A stretch of DNA of 64,000 bases from assembly GCA_037903355.1 (NCBI GenBank), contig JBAJFE010000029.1, positions 1,240,001-1,304,000 of the forward strand, in the 5' to 3' direction. The translations under genes and the position numbers were made by a program. Positions 34,777 through 46,411 of the stretch are shown one piece after another; within the stretch, counting starts at the first letter, position 1; every line of letters begins with the position of its first letter. The stretch is from Trichuris trichiura (Eukaryota > Nematoda > Enoplea > Trichinellida > Trichuridae). The notes under the pieces are model-generated. The model had not been told where the DNA came from. It saw nothing but the letters and a program-made list of their open reading frames with translations, and searched no databases.

Positions 34777-37341
34777 TTATGGCAGGCACTGCATTGGGTG
34801 CTCCAAAGCAGACATGATCAACAAACGGTTGTTTTCATACTCCTGCAGCGATAAGAGAGCGAATAAATATGACAGTATTAACACAAAAAATTTTTCGCTT
34901 ACCTCTTTTAGGTAGTTCCCCACTTCCTCAATGTTTTCACGATGAAAACTGTCTGCATGACGAGCAAACACATGGTGCGAACGACAATGATTCGCTCCTG
35001 TCGTTTCGGTCCAAATCATGTAAGTGTACGTACCACCGCTAGACGGTCCTGCTTTGACCAAGCATACTGAAAGAACAGCGTTCAATTGGGCAATCTCTAA
35101 ACAGACGAACGCTTTTGTCACGTTCCTTACCAGGCAGTTTGAAATTAGGTAACCGCACTTCCAATGCTTTACCATGAGCACTGACATTACGGTCTTGCTG
35201 GATAACGCCTTGAAGCTACAATAATACAACTGCAAAATAATTATGGCTTGATAACTGCCTGTTACCTTTTGCAGTTCACCGACAAATGATTCGCTATTAT
35301 GGAACATAATTTCCATCTCTGACCGATGCCGCCTTGGACGAGAAACTGAAACATCACATTACTTACACTGCTGCGGTCATTGGGTCACTGGTATTAGACG
35401 GAATGGCGAACATGGTACTGGAACTGCTGACAGAATGTCTATACATGACTAAATTACGAGCCAAACCACCTTGCAATGCAAACAAAGCGACAGAGCATCT
35501 TAATGTTGTAATAGTGGAAGTCTAAAATCTAAAGACAGCATGTTTTTTGTCATTTCACATGTGGCCAACACTCGTATGGTCATTGCTTACTTGAAGAAAA
35601 AGACATTTGATCTCTCAATAAAAAAGGATGGAATGTAGTTTAAGAAAGGTAGAATCTACATAGAATATACAGCTATTTGCACTGAAGATACTTGTATACA
35701 GGATTTTCAGTAAAGAATACGTAAGCTTAGCTGTCAGGAGTTAAGGTAAGTTGGGCTAAATGCAGCGCAAAATTAAAACAACGCATTTATTGGGATTTTT
35801 CGGTCCTCTTTTCAGCAAAAACGAATGAATGACGTGGTCATGTCACCGTTCGACCTAATCGCTGAAGACGGTACCAGGAGAGCAGTGAAAAACTCGTTGT
35901 TTTGATTTTATACTACATTAAATCTAGTCCATCGCATAATCAGACTTGACAGGCTGCAAAACTCTGTATAATGGATTCAGAAGGTTCACCTTGCATGCCA
36001 ACACAGGTGGGAACAGCTGGAGAAAACTTTTCGAACTTCGCTCCTTCCGTTCTGTCTAACAGTTCACTGACGCTGCTCAATGTTGCGTAAAGCTTTTTCA
36101 AAGCGTTTGCGTTACCGTATATCTGAAAGCTCGAAACAATGCATCTTCGTGTATCGGAATACCACGTCGGTTACCTGCGTCCAAGGGCCAACCATTTTTT
36201 CAAGATCAGCGTTGATGCATTGCGGACAAAGCTCAATGTCCCCATCTTGAACAGAAGTGACACCATTTCGTTCAAGAACGGAGGATGCAGCAGACGAAAT
36301 TGTTTGTTCACTGCCACGCTGTTGAACCAAAGCTGGAGCTGTTTTATAGATTGCCAGTTGATCTGCAAAAGCACCCGTATCTTGACCAACTCGTTTCGCG
36401 TGGTCTAGAAACAAACGTAGCAGACGAGGATCTTGCTCAGCTTCAGCGGCAGCTAAGGAAGGAGATATGACGGATGAAAATAAAGAAAATAGCGTACTGT
36501 TGAAAGCTGCATTTTCCACTGCTTGCAGCAGCTCTGGCGTCAGGGAAGCGGTTCTCTGGTGATGAACGTTTGGGCTAACCAACGAAAGCATTTTTGCAGC
36601 TTTGGACACGGTTTCTTTGCTTGGTTCTCCCAGAGAATATAATTCAGCGGAAGGTATGCCAGGTTGCACCATGGAACCTGACTCGGCAAACGGATAAACA
36701 TAGCTAGGAGGCAGATCACGTCTACCGTGCAAGCTGTTAGGTTGCTGGAACAGGTCTTGTTTATCTGGATTGGTTAAATGGGTAAAAACTGGAGGATAAC
36801 CACGACTGAAATCAGACGGCGGCAAATTTTCAAACTGAGCTGTTGGCGTTGGCAGGCCACTGCGACCTCCTTGGTGCCATAAGGACTGAGCAAATTTGCT
36901 CTGCGCGTTTGTTGGCATTTGTCCAGCTTGGAATGCTGATGGGATGCCTAGGTTCATTTGACGAAAGCGGCTATTCTCGCTAGGAACCAACTGGCCGACT
37001 TCAGGGAGCCGATCGAATGCCTGAGCAGACGGCGAGGTTCTCTGACTTTGAAGAAAATCCCCGGACGACAATGGGTAACCAAAGCTCTGTGCTTGATGAG
37101 CAAACGGTACTCCTTGCCGAGTTAACGCTTGCTGATAACCGTAATTGTCCTGCGCTCTTCCGTCTACTTCAGGATCCATTTCATTTGGTAACTTCAGCTG
37201 CGGGAACAGGGTTGATATCACAGCATTAGCTAAGCTAGGAATTAGTTGGTTCATGGTTCCTATTGCGGGCTTTTCAAGCGCCACACCCACTGAAGCGTAT
37301 ACCGTGTACAACATGACTGTAATAGGTGCATGAAACCACAT
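34777..37341 (-). CDS. Secreted protein with long low-complexity region and C-terminal lipocalin domain
   Basis: Six exons join in phase: 37341-36175, 36122-35990, 35318-35266, 35215-35131, 35096-34903, 34842-34777 (565 residues). The start at 37341 gives a signal peptide (MWFHAPITVMLYTVYASVGV). Residues of about 60-300 are rich in Q, P, S and F without clear repeats. The last 180 residues match nematode lipocalin-like domains: MVGPWTQIYGN (the family's G-x-W), VPTCVGM, CLVKAGPSSGGTYTYMI, then NHCRSHHVFARHADSFH and a closing helix. Conserved cysteines fit. Such domains bind small hydrophobic ligands in the family at large; the ligand here is unknown. It is tail to tail with the esterase gene (204 bp apart). 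Introns are about 34-52 nt except one of 671 nt. Confidence 0.75.
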
Positions 37342-38847
37342 GGCTCCCAAAAGACGTACCGCGGCGAACAGTTGACCACTTTCGGATTGACACACCAAAT
37401 GAAGGAGCGGATAGAGTACACTTGCTTTGCCCGACAAACCCAGAAAGAGCATGAATTCGCATATGACATCATAATTGAAATATGTGTCGCGTCGTGTCAA
37501 TCGAACTGCTTTCACGAGAAGGCACGAACAGAAAACCTTCGAAATGCTGTTAAAGTATTAAGAATAGCTAAAGATTTATGGACTAAACCAGTGATTCTCA
37601 AGAGGGTGTTGGAAACCAAGGGGGCAGGGAGGGTGACGCTGGTGCTCCAGAAGGGCGATGGGGTGCTACAAGACCTAAGGCGCTGTTGAGAAGAAAGAAG
37701 GTGAAGGCTCGCTTTGGACCCTAGTTAAGTAGTGGTTGTAATGCAGAATGCAGATGAGTAGCAAATAAAAAGTCTTCCTGGCAGCTGGAGTAATCCTCTC
37801 AGGAACGGCCTGGTGTCCTGCAAGCTAATTGTATATGCAAGTTGCTTGTCTGAACTGTGTTTCCAGACGAGTGGGACGCTGCCAGCAGCATTGGTTGCAG
37901 CTGGTTTTGTCACAAAAGCGTACCAGCTCATTCCATAGGTGATATACAACGAATGACTTCGCTTCTTGCATACTGCTAATCTGTACTTTAGTGAAAATTA
38001 GTTCTAAATGATTCCTATCGGTCGAATTTATTTTTAGATTCAAGAAATAAAGTTTTGACTTATCACTCTTCCTTTTTCATTTCTGCGAATTTCTGTGAAG
38101 TCGGAATGTACTGATTAGGCGGTAAAAAACCAGGAGTAGACACAAACCATCCGCTGGAGATATCAATAACCGCTCGTGCCAAACGGAAAGAAAGACCAAT
38201 GGCGAACGAATACTAGGAAGTATGGGAGGCGTGGTGCGGAGAAGGTTGAGAAACTATGGACTGAGCCGTAGCAGCTATTACGATAAAATTTCTTTACTGA
38301 CATGAATATATCTGGACAAGATAAGTGAGTGCCTGGTAAAAAATATTTTGTTCTTGCCGTTTCTAGACAAAGAAATACTCTAACTTCGTGGAAGCTTCTC
38401 AGAATGAACTGCAGGAACACAATCGTACATAAAGCAGCTTGACAATTTGGAAAGCCATCGGCGGAAGTTATTCACATGATCTTTAAAATAGTAGCACAAA
38501 AAGAAAAGCAAAAAAACGCACTGAAAAATTTTGGGCGTTTCCTTTACTGCCTGCTACTTCTTGCGGCGAATAAAAACTGAAGATTTAATTCGCGATTTTT
38601 AATAGTAGATGAGACAGCAACATTGAAAGCAACGCAATTTGCAAATCATACTAACAGATACAACAGTTAATTTAAAAGCAGCTTTTCTTGAAAAGATCCT
38701 AAGACCCCAACTTTACTTTGGAAGACCAAACGCAACAAAGACGTGGTATAACAAGATTGCGGTTCACCAATGTGGTCTTTTTATGACGACTGAACCATTG
38801 TGATGAATCGAAAGTTGAAATAACTTTAGCGGGAATTGGGTTCTACA

Positions 38848-39238
38848 AATTCTAATCATTCTTGAACACTGGGTGCTTCGTAACGGGATTGGTTTTCATA
38901 GTGTCTGATCTTCTACGGCTTTTCCCGTTCATTTGTTGTGCTTGTATCTGTAAATTAGACGAAACAACTGCTCTACCAACGGGTGGATGAGCCGTTATTA
39001 AGAAAAATTGTACAGATGTCAATGCACTCAACTTTTTAATGTTCAAAGCTTTCGGAACTAGAGCGTTCCGAAAGCTTTGAACATTAAAAAGTTGAGTGCA
39101 TTGACATCTGTACAATTTTTCTTAATAACGGCTCATCCACCCGTTGGTAGAGCAGTTGTTTCGTCTAATTTACAGATACAAGCACAACAAATGAACGGGA
39201 AAAGCCGTAGAAGATCAGACACTATAATTCTAATCATT
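38848..39238. mobile_element. Foldback Penelope-like element, family 2
   Basis: Near-perfect palindrome bounded by a 13-bp duplication AATTCTAATCATT (38848-38860, 39226-39238). Each arm holds CTTCTACGGCTTTTCCCG, the shared motif CTCTACCAACGGGTGGATGA, and GTACAGATGTCAATGCACTC. At the centre the arms meet inside the ribozyme stem (CTTTCGGAAC / GTTCCGAAAG), so the CTGACGA half is lost and no complete ribozyme remains. The left tail is CTTGAACACTGGGTGCTTCG. Confidence 0.9.
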
Positions 39239-40796
39239 AAAATATTACCACGTTTTTCTTATACGTTTAACCAATAAAAGCTGTTTACACTAACAAAACA
39301 AAACTTTCCTCCTTCGCTTTCTGGAACAATCGCGACCATTTCGGAAATGATCGAAGTATTTTCACGCTTGAAATAAGGCTAGACCGATCTGGTAAAAATG
39401 TAATGATCATACTCTCACGAAGGGACTTGATTCGAAAATCTCGGTATTACTTTGCTGCCACAAATAGGTTTGCTGCTACTTTCTACTAGGATAACGCATA
39501 CGCCCCACACGACAATTCTTTTATTATAATACGGTCATAAAGCCTCATTGTATCTTTAATGGGACATACTCCATAAAAAGAAATAGATTAATATGGCAAA
39601 GTTGAAGGCCGAAAGCTTCGCAAGTTTCTGACAAGAGAACAAGAGATCCGTAATAACAGGGAAAACACATTAATATGGTCAAAAAGTGAAAACAAGCAAA
39701 ACAAGACGGTTATTGAACATCCGCTTTTCGACATTGTCTTCTCATATATTGAAAGCTGCGTGCCTACAGGCTAGTGAACTTACAGGCGACTGCATCGCAC
39801 CTTCTGCTTATCATTTTATTCATGCCGAGAAAAAGTCCTTCCGATAACACTTGCTGTCCTCCATGCTGAGCATGCGCGTTCTGGCTGTTTGCTACTGTTG
39901 TTCCTGTAGTTGCCAGTGGCCCGTGTTGTCACGAATTAACAAATGACTCCAGTACATTGGTTTAAGCATAGAGTATTACCTGAAATTCCATTACAATCTA
40001 ACGCCTAGAAAAACGAAACATTAAACAAACGAAAAAATTGCGAACACCGCTACTGCACTGCGGCCATCAGTTTTTAAACGTCGTCAGCTAGGTGTCAGAG
40101 ACTCTAGTCCAATTTCATCATGCAAATGGACAAAAAATTCAGAATCGTTTATGCATAGAACGCATACTTACTGCGTAAGTCAAACCATCCTAAACAATAA
40201 CCTCAGGCAAAGATGCTCCAGTCCAGTGACAGTTCATTTGTCGTTTCTTGGAATACCAATGTCAATGGTCATTCCTAATATGCACGAATTTTTACAAAGG
40301 AAAACGATTAAAAATTTAGTTCGATACCTCCGATGCTCATGCACACAACTACCCCGAACGAACACTTCCTTTAAATCTTCAAGCTGCGCAGAACTACTTG
40401 AGTCGCAGCCCTCTGTGGCTTTATTGTCTAAACATTTAAAGCAGTTATGCGGAGTCGGTTAATTGCAACAATGAAACGATAAAAGCCCATTTGATCAGAG
40501 ACTTTGCCGACACGTCATTGATCATTACTCGGAAATCCAAGTTCAGTTTCATCACAATGGGTTAACTTTTCTAGAATACCAAGTGCTACTTACTGCTAGT
40601 GACAAATGGATGGAAAAAATTGCAACAGCCATAATCAAGTCGTAGATCTGCGAAACAACGCTCACGTTTGCTACGCGACATTCGATAATGATCAGGGAGT
40701 TATCTTAACCATGCGTAGCTGCTGGAAAATTTTATATGGTCGAATTTTAAGTTGGTATTTTGAGCCACTATAGAACCAGCCAACAAAAAGTAGTTT

Positions 40797-41141
40797 AACT
40801 GACTTTTTTCATGAACACTGGATGCTTCTCAACGGGTTTCAGGGTTCCCATGATGTAGTTTTCTTACGGCTTTCTGTCTTGCCCGTTGTTGGTTTCTGAA
40901 ATAAGCAAAGCAAATGCCCTACCAATGGACGGATGAGCAGTTATTAACGAAAATTCGGAACAATCTTACAGGGTCGTACAATGTAAGATTAATAACGAAG
41001 CGAACGTGTAAGATTGTTCCGAATTTCCCTTAATAACTGCTCATCCGTCCATTGGTAGGGCATTTGCTTTGCTTATTTCAGAAACCAACAACGGGCAAGA
41101 CAGAAAGCCGTAAGAAAACTCCATCACGGAAACTGACTTTT
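40797..41141. mobile_element. Foldback Penelope-like element, family 3
   Basis: Palindrome bounded by an 11-bp duplication AACTGACTTTT (40797-40807, 41131-41141). The arms hold TTGCCCGTTGTTGGTTTCTG, the shared motif CCTACCAATGGACGGATGAG, and AATTCGGAACAATCTTACA. The left tail GAACACTGGATGCTTCTCAA matches the other families. No ribozyme core or coding part remains. Confidence 0.88.
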
Positions 41142-41507
41142 CTAATCTTGAGCTATTATATTGTAACGTAGGATTTACTTGTTAAGCAACCAGAAATGCC
41201 TTAAAATACGAGTCGTTTTAGTTGCATTGTGATCCGTTCTCAGGGTCAAATTTAAGTACAACAAGGGTGAAGTAATCGTTTAAATGATCAAACTTCATGT
41301 ACGACGATTTGCGAATTGCAGTTGTGATAAAAGGTAGTCATGTCATCGTTCGCTACAGTAAACCTGGTCACATGGAATGAGTGCTGCATCACTGGTCTTG
41401 AGCGTTCGAGCAAAGTTTTAGACGCACGGCAAGTTGTATTGTGTATCGTACTAAAGTTTTCTATTTGCAGTTTTCGAAGAACCCTCGGAATTTTCTAATA
41501 ACTACAA

Positions 41508-43628
41508 ATGAAGTATGCATTTTCGTCCATTTATTTCTTCCACAATGTACAAATTGTTTACAAACGTAGGACTGAAACTTGCGTGTTCAGCGGTTACAAG
41601 ATTTATCCTGGCCATGGGAAACGCTCAGTTCGGGCCGACGGAAAAGTAATTGCTTCTATGAATTTGTGGCATTTCGTGCTAACCTTTTTGTAGGTAAATA
41701 TTTTCATTAATAAGAAGTGCGAACGCTCTCTGAAGATGCGAAGAAACCCGCGAGACATTGCCTGGACCATTCCATATAGGCGTAAACATAAAAAGGTATT
41801 TTCAGACCTAGCAAAAACTACAGCATGCAGCCATTAGAGTATAAGTATAATGCTTTTTCCATCTTTAGTGTAGTTGAAAAGTGCATTCCTTCAGGACCAC
41901 TTTTAAACTGTTTGCCAGCGTTCTGGCAACTCCTTATGTCCCCCGTTTGGTCATTAACGAAACCGTTAGGAAGAAAAATGTTTATGAAACAGAATCATAA
42001 AGGATGTATTCTCTTGAACAAGTCGGCATCATACAGCTGGGTATTTCATTCTTCTACGACTCGTGAGAGTTAGAGCAGTGGAGGAATAAGTAGTCGCCCG
42101 ATCGGGGCATTTTTTTAAATGATGGGGTTAGGAATTTTCGGAAACCGTTTTTGTCCTACGCAGGTGACAAAAAGGAAAGATAACAAGACGTTTCAAGTGA
42201 ATCAATAACTGTAGTAGGGCAGGAGGATGGCAGCGAGAGCTGGTGATATGCCCTGCACTTTCAAGTGAGTCGAGCTCTTCGTACGCAAGCGAGTATAACA
42301 TGGCCGTTAATTGTAATTGATGGTGTTTTCATCCCGCTAACATTTTGCGAATAGAAAAAAACGAAAGTTTAGTATTAGAAGAGCAAACAGATCAATATTA
42401 TGAGACATTAAATGTCTATCATTCCTGTTCGTATCTTTATCCTAACGCGCGTCTGTGCACACTGGGTTGATTTACTTCGAAACGCCTTCATTCGTATTAT
42501 TCAGTATGGCGGTGGTGACGAAACAGAATCCAGTGAGCAATTCGTTAAGCTCTTTATTAGGGAAAGTGTACGATAGATTGAACGTACGAAGTGATTGGTT
42601 CAGATTTATCGCAATTCTCTGATTCTGTGATCACAAGTTTGGAGGTATAAGAAAGTTTCTAGAATTTGACAGGCAATAAGGTGCACATCCAAATCGTCTG
42701 GCCACGGTAGCAGGTAGTTCGAAGCTCCGAGTCCGTATTTCTACGTTTAACATTATCCATTTTTCGCGAACGAAGTGTCCAGTTATGTGTTCATTAAGTT
42801 TTTCATGGCGATGAAGAAAATTAGCTGGAATCACACGGCTTCAGAATGCTCTAGAATTTGGATTGTCTCGGTCGCTCATGAACTTTTCGATGTACAGCGA
42901 AGCTTCTGTACAGTTATTTTAAAGGGCAGGATACGCACGTTTAAAAACGGCTCCTAAACACTGTGTTTCTAGTAACGGAAATATAGTCTAAGCGAACGTG
43001 TGTACCTGGTTTAATTTTTTAAAAATATGATATTAATGTTTGATGGAGTATGAAGAATGAAATTCCTAGTAAATGAAGTAGAAATATGGCAAAACCTGAA
43101 CGAATCGACATCCGTATTTTTATTATTTGAACTATCCGTTGCGGAATTTAGTTCGCTCTCGCTAGTCTGCTGCAGTAGGGCTCGTCCTTCCAAACAACCT
43201 TACAATCCGCACGAACGAAGTTAATGTTGTAACTGTTTCAGGGCGTTCAAGCAGAGGAAGTTGTGAAACGTAAAGTTAAAAAAGTGCAGAAGTTTCAAAG
43301 AGCGATCGGTACTCACTCTGTGGCTGACATACTGGCTAAACGAAACCAGAAACCAGAATTCAGGCGAGCACAGCGAGAACAGGCAGTAAAGTATGCCGTA
43401 GTTTTATACGTTTTTTGGTGGAATAATGAAAAATACGAGTGACATCTTGCGAAGTTGGTTACGCTTGTACTTTTCAGGGCAGCTAAAGAAAAGACAAGAG
43501 AGCAAAAAGCAGTGAAGAAGGCAGAGAAACTGAAAACTACGCAGAAGGTTAGCGCTGCTGCTGCTTCAAAGCAGAAAGCTGCCAAGCCTGTGAAAACGCA
43601 GGCTCCAAGAGTGACCGGTAGACGTTAA
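41508..43628 (+). CDS. RPL24: 60S ribosomal protein L24 (eL24)
   Basis: Large-subunit ribosomal protein. Five exons join in phase: 41508-41512 (only ATG AA), 41570-41645, 41694-41795, 43242-43390, 43478-43628, giving 160 residues against 157 in human. The N-terminal zinc-finger-like fold is clear ([20 protein letters not shown], later [16 protein letters not shown]), followed by [33 protein letters not shown] and a lysine/alanine-rich tail ending APRVTGRR. The 5-nt first coding exon is required to supply the MK of the conserved start. Intron 3 is 1.45 kb; I found no clear snoRNA in it. The ORFs inside that intron are not supported as genes. Confidence 0.97.
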
Positions 43629-43869
43629 GAACAGTGGTGAATGCATTGGACTGGTTTAGAAGTAAACCTTCCCTTATTATTGCTCAGGGCTATTGAGCTT
43701 ACATATTTTTGCAACTAGCATTGATACAAGGGCAACTGGGGAACCGCACTGTCGCTGACAACGGGATAAGAGCAGTCTCAAAATGTAAGAGAAATTGTCC
43801 TGTTATAATCTTTTTTGTAGCGAAATTTCTGCCCGTTTTTAAAATTAACGTTTATTGTATAAAAGTTTT

Positions 43870-43912
43870 TTGCGAAGCTTTCGGGCCTTGCCCTGGCCCG
43901 TCGTCAGCGCAT
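43870..43912 (-). ncRNA. Hammerhead-ribozyme-like motif, core intact
   Basis: On the minus strand: stem I strand TGCG, CTGACGA, one unpaired C, stem GGGCC/GGCCC with a 7-nt loop, GAAA, GC, TT, then stem I strand CGCA (4 bp). Every position of the hammerhead core as seen in PLE ribozymes is present. Stem III is reduced to the self-complementary AGCT. Confidence 0.72.
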
Positions 43913-44157
43913 TTTGTGCCGCCCGTCGGGTCGGTCCATTATGTTAGTAAGTTGCTCCATCCGACCGAGCTTGGCGGAGACCGTAGCCGTCAGGTCTGTC
44001 TTGACCGGTTGGGCCTTGGTCTCACCTAGTCAGTCAAACTTCGCAGCGAGCACCCAACCGACCTTCCATGACAGCGGCACACTAACGGTCTCCGCCAAAA
44101 TCGGTCGGATGGAGCGGCTTGCTAACATAAAGACCGACCCGACGGGCTGCACAAAGT

Positions 44158-44196
44158 GCGCTGATGGCGGGCCACGGCGAGGCCCAAAAGCTCCGT
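44158..44196 (+). ncRNA. Hammerhead-ribozyme-like motif, decayed partner arm
   Basis: Plus-strand counterpart of the motif at 43870: CTGATGG instead of CTGANGA, a stem GGGCC/GGCCC still paired, AAAA instead of GAAA, and GC-TC. Two core bases are changed, so it should be inactive. Confidence 0.55.
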
Positions 44197-45025
44197 AAAA
44201 AACGTTTATACAATAAACGTTAATAAACAACGGGCAGAAATCCCGCCACAAAAAAGATTAGAAGAAACTTTCTGAACGCCCGTTATAAGAGAAGAAAAGA
44301 AAAAAGAGAAATTCTCCTGTGCAATCATCTGTAACATTTTGCTTATCCATTGGCTTGTAGAGGGCATTTGAGTAGCTTACTTCTGCGGTAACAGCAAAAG
44401 CAACGACTGAACGTCAGTATTTGGTTAACTTTTATTTACAGTTAACGGATCAGTTGAGAGTAGCCATGTTTCTCCAATTAATCCACAGTCGGTGATGAAG
44501 TGGTACTAAAAGTAATGCTAAAAAAGCAATGCACTATAAAACCGAGAAATATTCGCCTATTGAGCTCACTTTACGCATTCGGCATTTTGCCAGCAATATT
44601 GCTACTTTGCTTTACAGCTGTAGTCAAATAAAACAAGACCTATTTGAAGATAAGCACTGTGACAATCGATTTGACATATCTCAAATAGTTGCCAGCTGCG
44701 TGGCTACGCAGTATGATGGAATGACTCAATCCTGGAGGGGCAAGACTTTATCGTTCCACCTACCCCCCCCCTTCCTCCCCTATTAAGGCACATAAACAGT
44801 TAATCTCTCTTCGCTGTTCATGTTCAATGGAAAGCTGAAATCGCAGGTAACGAAGGCCTACTATTGCGCATTTCAATACTGTCATTCTATCGGAAAGGAC
44901 AGAGGATGACACCAAAGAGAGCAGAGTTGGCGAAGAAAAAAGATTCACGTCAGCGACATGTAATGGGATTTACAATAATAATACACGAAAGAGCTAAAAG
45001 ACAACGGTTGTAAGGAATGATATCG

Positions 45026-46411
45026 CTACTTCTTGATACCATAAAGTTTCGCTTGTTCCAACAGGTCGTCCATCGTGGTCAAACCAAATTCATTTTTGTA
45101 AGTGTTCATAAGCTGCAAAATATTGCCAAGCTGTTGTCTTCTGACGCTGCAAAAGAAGATCTGCAGCGCATCTACATACAATGAGCGAAAGCGGACTCTT
45201 CGCGCTATAGTAAGATGAAAGTGTAACGTATTAAGTGAAAAACTGTGTCAGTCCTAGTGTCTCTGTTTATCCAGTCTACAAAAGCCCTTATTGCATAGTT
45301 GTAAATACGAGAAATGTTTCTAAAGACAGGATGTCTTTTAACAGGCTTGGGTTGTTTCATATTTGATGTTCTGATTCACGGGTCAAGATCAAGGTTCCTT
45401 TTGACAGCAGACCCGGTGTCGTTTACCAAATAAAGTGTGGTTGCAACGCCTCCTACATAGGAGAAACGGGCAACACTTTACTTAAGAGATTCGATCAACA
45501 CATGAAGAATGTGTTGACATACAAGAACGCGGACCGTAGACTCAATGGGGTACAGGCCACTGGCCCGGGGCGACCACCTACAACGGACCCTCGAAAAGCC
45601 ATGGAAAAAGCGATAAGTGCCTCGGTGATCGTGGAGCACGCATCCAGGTGCACACTCGACCCGCACCCGAAGATCATTTGCCACGAGACCCTGTTACATC
45701 TTAGGCGCATTAAGGAGGCTCTCTACATCCAGAGCAACTCCACTATTAATCGCGACAATGGTGTGGCGGTTAGTGAAGTATGGGCTGCGCTGATTAATAA
45801 ATTCCAATGCTGCGCCCTACCCAACTAATCAAACACCCATTGTCCCCATGTGCTATATAAACCCCTTACCGAATAAACACCTTCTCCCCAACACTGCTGA
45901 CGACGGAACAAGAGCAGTTCCGAAACGTACGGTATTCGATTTGTTCTGTAATTTCTCTAACAATTTGCTCATCCATTCGTTGGTAGGGCACTTTGCAGTT
46001 TACTTACAGATACATCCAACAGGCCAAACCCGTGAATCAGAACATCAAATATGATACGAGAAATGTTCTTCTAAACAAGCGCATTATCATTTCAAAGTTA
46101 AAAATTTATTCGCAACACAATGTTGAAAAGCGGTGGTACCTAGCTTCGTCGACGTCCTCCGACTCAACCGCTGAATCACTCCTCGTAGACGAGCAGCTTT
46201 CATTCTCGCTACTGCAGCTTTCTGACTCCTGAAGTGGACGACAAAATACAAAACAAAACTAGCTGGAACCGGTCAGATTAACATGGTTTCGCAACAGAAG
46301 TGTCTTATTCGGCCACGGATTTAAGGTCCACCGTTTATACAATATTGCAGAAGCAAGTCCAGCAGCAAAAACGGCAAACAAACACCATAAGATTGCGTAA
46401 CTGTCGTACAT
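45026..46411 (-). CDS. Small one-pass membrane protein with acidic middle, unrecognised
   Basis: Three exons join in phase: 46411-46283, 46228-46140, 45146-45026 (112 residues from the ATG at 46411). The first exon gives an N-terminal transmembrane helix (ILWCLFAVFAAGLASAILY) and a basic segment. The second is serine- and glutamate-rich (ESESCSSENESCSS). The third is a helical tail ending MDDLLEQAKLYGIKK. I do not recognise the family. The frame is open to an in-frame stop near 46540, so an upstream start without ATG is unlikely; the transcript may be trans-spliced. It begins 134 nt past the mitoferrin stop on the same strand, which would fit a two-gene operon. The PLE at 45306-46067 lies in its second intron. 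Confidence 0.55.
45391..45828 (+). CDS. PLE protein C-terminus: GIY-YIG endonuclease domain (5' truncated)
   Basis: About 146 residues in frame up to a stop. The start VVYQIKCGCNASYIGETGN carries the GIY-YIG signature of PLE endonucleases, with RFDQH placing the conserved basic and helix residues after it. Further on, SASVIVEHA and the segment HETLLHLRRIKEALYI, then INRDNG, follow the usual PLE C-terminal order. It nicks target DNA during insertion in intact elements. There is no start codon or reverse-transcriptase domain here, so this is a 5'-truncated remnant, although its frame is undamaged, suggesting recent insertion. Confidence 0.85.
   Translation, partial: KVPFDSRPGVVYQIKCGCNASYIGETGNTLLKRFDQHMKNVLTYKNADRRLNGVQATGPGRPPTTDPRKAMEKAISASVIVEHASRCTLDPHPKIICHETLLHLRRIKEALYIQSNSTINRDNGVAVSEVWAALINKFQCCALPN
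45894..45932 (+). ncRNA. Hammerhead-ribozyme-like motif, core intact
   Basis: Stem I strand CTG, CTGACGA, one unpaired C, stem GGAAC/GTTCC with a 7-nt loop, GAAA, CG, TA, then stem I strand CGG (two Watson-Crick pairs and one G-U). Stem III is the self-complementary ACGT, as in the minimal type I ribozymes described in PLEs, which may act as dimers. It lies in the 3' terminal repeat right after the endonuclease frame. Confidence 0.75.

Larger units (their letters stand above)
37342..41507. other. Intergenic region with two PLE foldbacks
   Basis: Apart from the elements at 38848-39238 and 40797-41141, no gene is supported. A 103-residue ORF at 40151-40462 has no recognisable protein. A short GC-rich patch lies at about 37600-37690. 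The RPL24 promoter should lie just before 41508. Confidence 0.5.
43787..44313. mobile_element. Foldback Penelope-like element, GC-rich fourth family
   Basis: Bounded by a 10-bp duplication AAGAGAAATT (43787-43796, 44304-44313). The outer arms hold TAATCTTTTTTGTAGCG and TTTCTGCCCGTT. Inside are a ribozyme-like core on each arm (43870-43912 minus and 44158-44196 plus). A GC-rich imperfect inverted centre follows, with CATCCGACCGAGCTTGGCGG and its diverged complement. The arms have diverged more than in families 1-3, so this copy is older. It lacks the CTACCAACGGATGG motif. It lies downstream of RPL24. Confidence 0.8.
45306..46067 (+). mobile_element. Penelope-like element, family 1, with endonuclease domain
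   Basis: Bounded by a 13-bp duplication TACGAGAAATGTT (45306-45318, 46055-46067). The left end is a short inverted piece of the terminal repeat (GACAGGATGTCTTTTAACAG, then CTGATTCACGGGT). The 3' end of the PLE reading frame with the GIY-YIG domain (45391-45828) comes next. The 3' terminal repeat follows, with an intact ribozyme motif (45894-45932), the shared motif CTACCAACGAATGGATGAG on the opposite strand, and CAGGCCAAACCCGTGAATC. This is the most complete copy and ties the whole foldback group to Penelope-like retroelements. The reverse-transcriptase part is missing. Confidence 0.92.

Noticed and set aside
34777..35316. 179-residue single ORF on the minus strand
   Set aside because: It crosses several short introns of the lipocalin gene that happen to stay open; phase and homology support four exons here in place of one ORF.
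35840..35890. CTGAAGACGG...GAAAAACTC, hammerhead-like
   Set aside because: No pairing stem II and no PLE ends nearby; resemblance too weak to list as a feature.
36112..37515. Full 467-residue ORF as the start of the lipocalin gene
   Set aside because: The part upstream of 37341 lacks a good start, and the part after 36175 is intron; the signal-peptide ATG at 37341 and the GTAACC donor fit better.
40151..40462. 103-residue plus-strand ORF
   Set aside because: No recognisable protein, no splice context and no codon pattern convincing by eye.
43313..43585. 90-residue minus-strand ORF
   Set aside because: Shadow of the RPL24 exons on the other strand.
44760..44782. Run of C residues
   Set aside because: Short homopolymer and pyrimidine tract with no partner or context; probably neutral.
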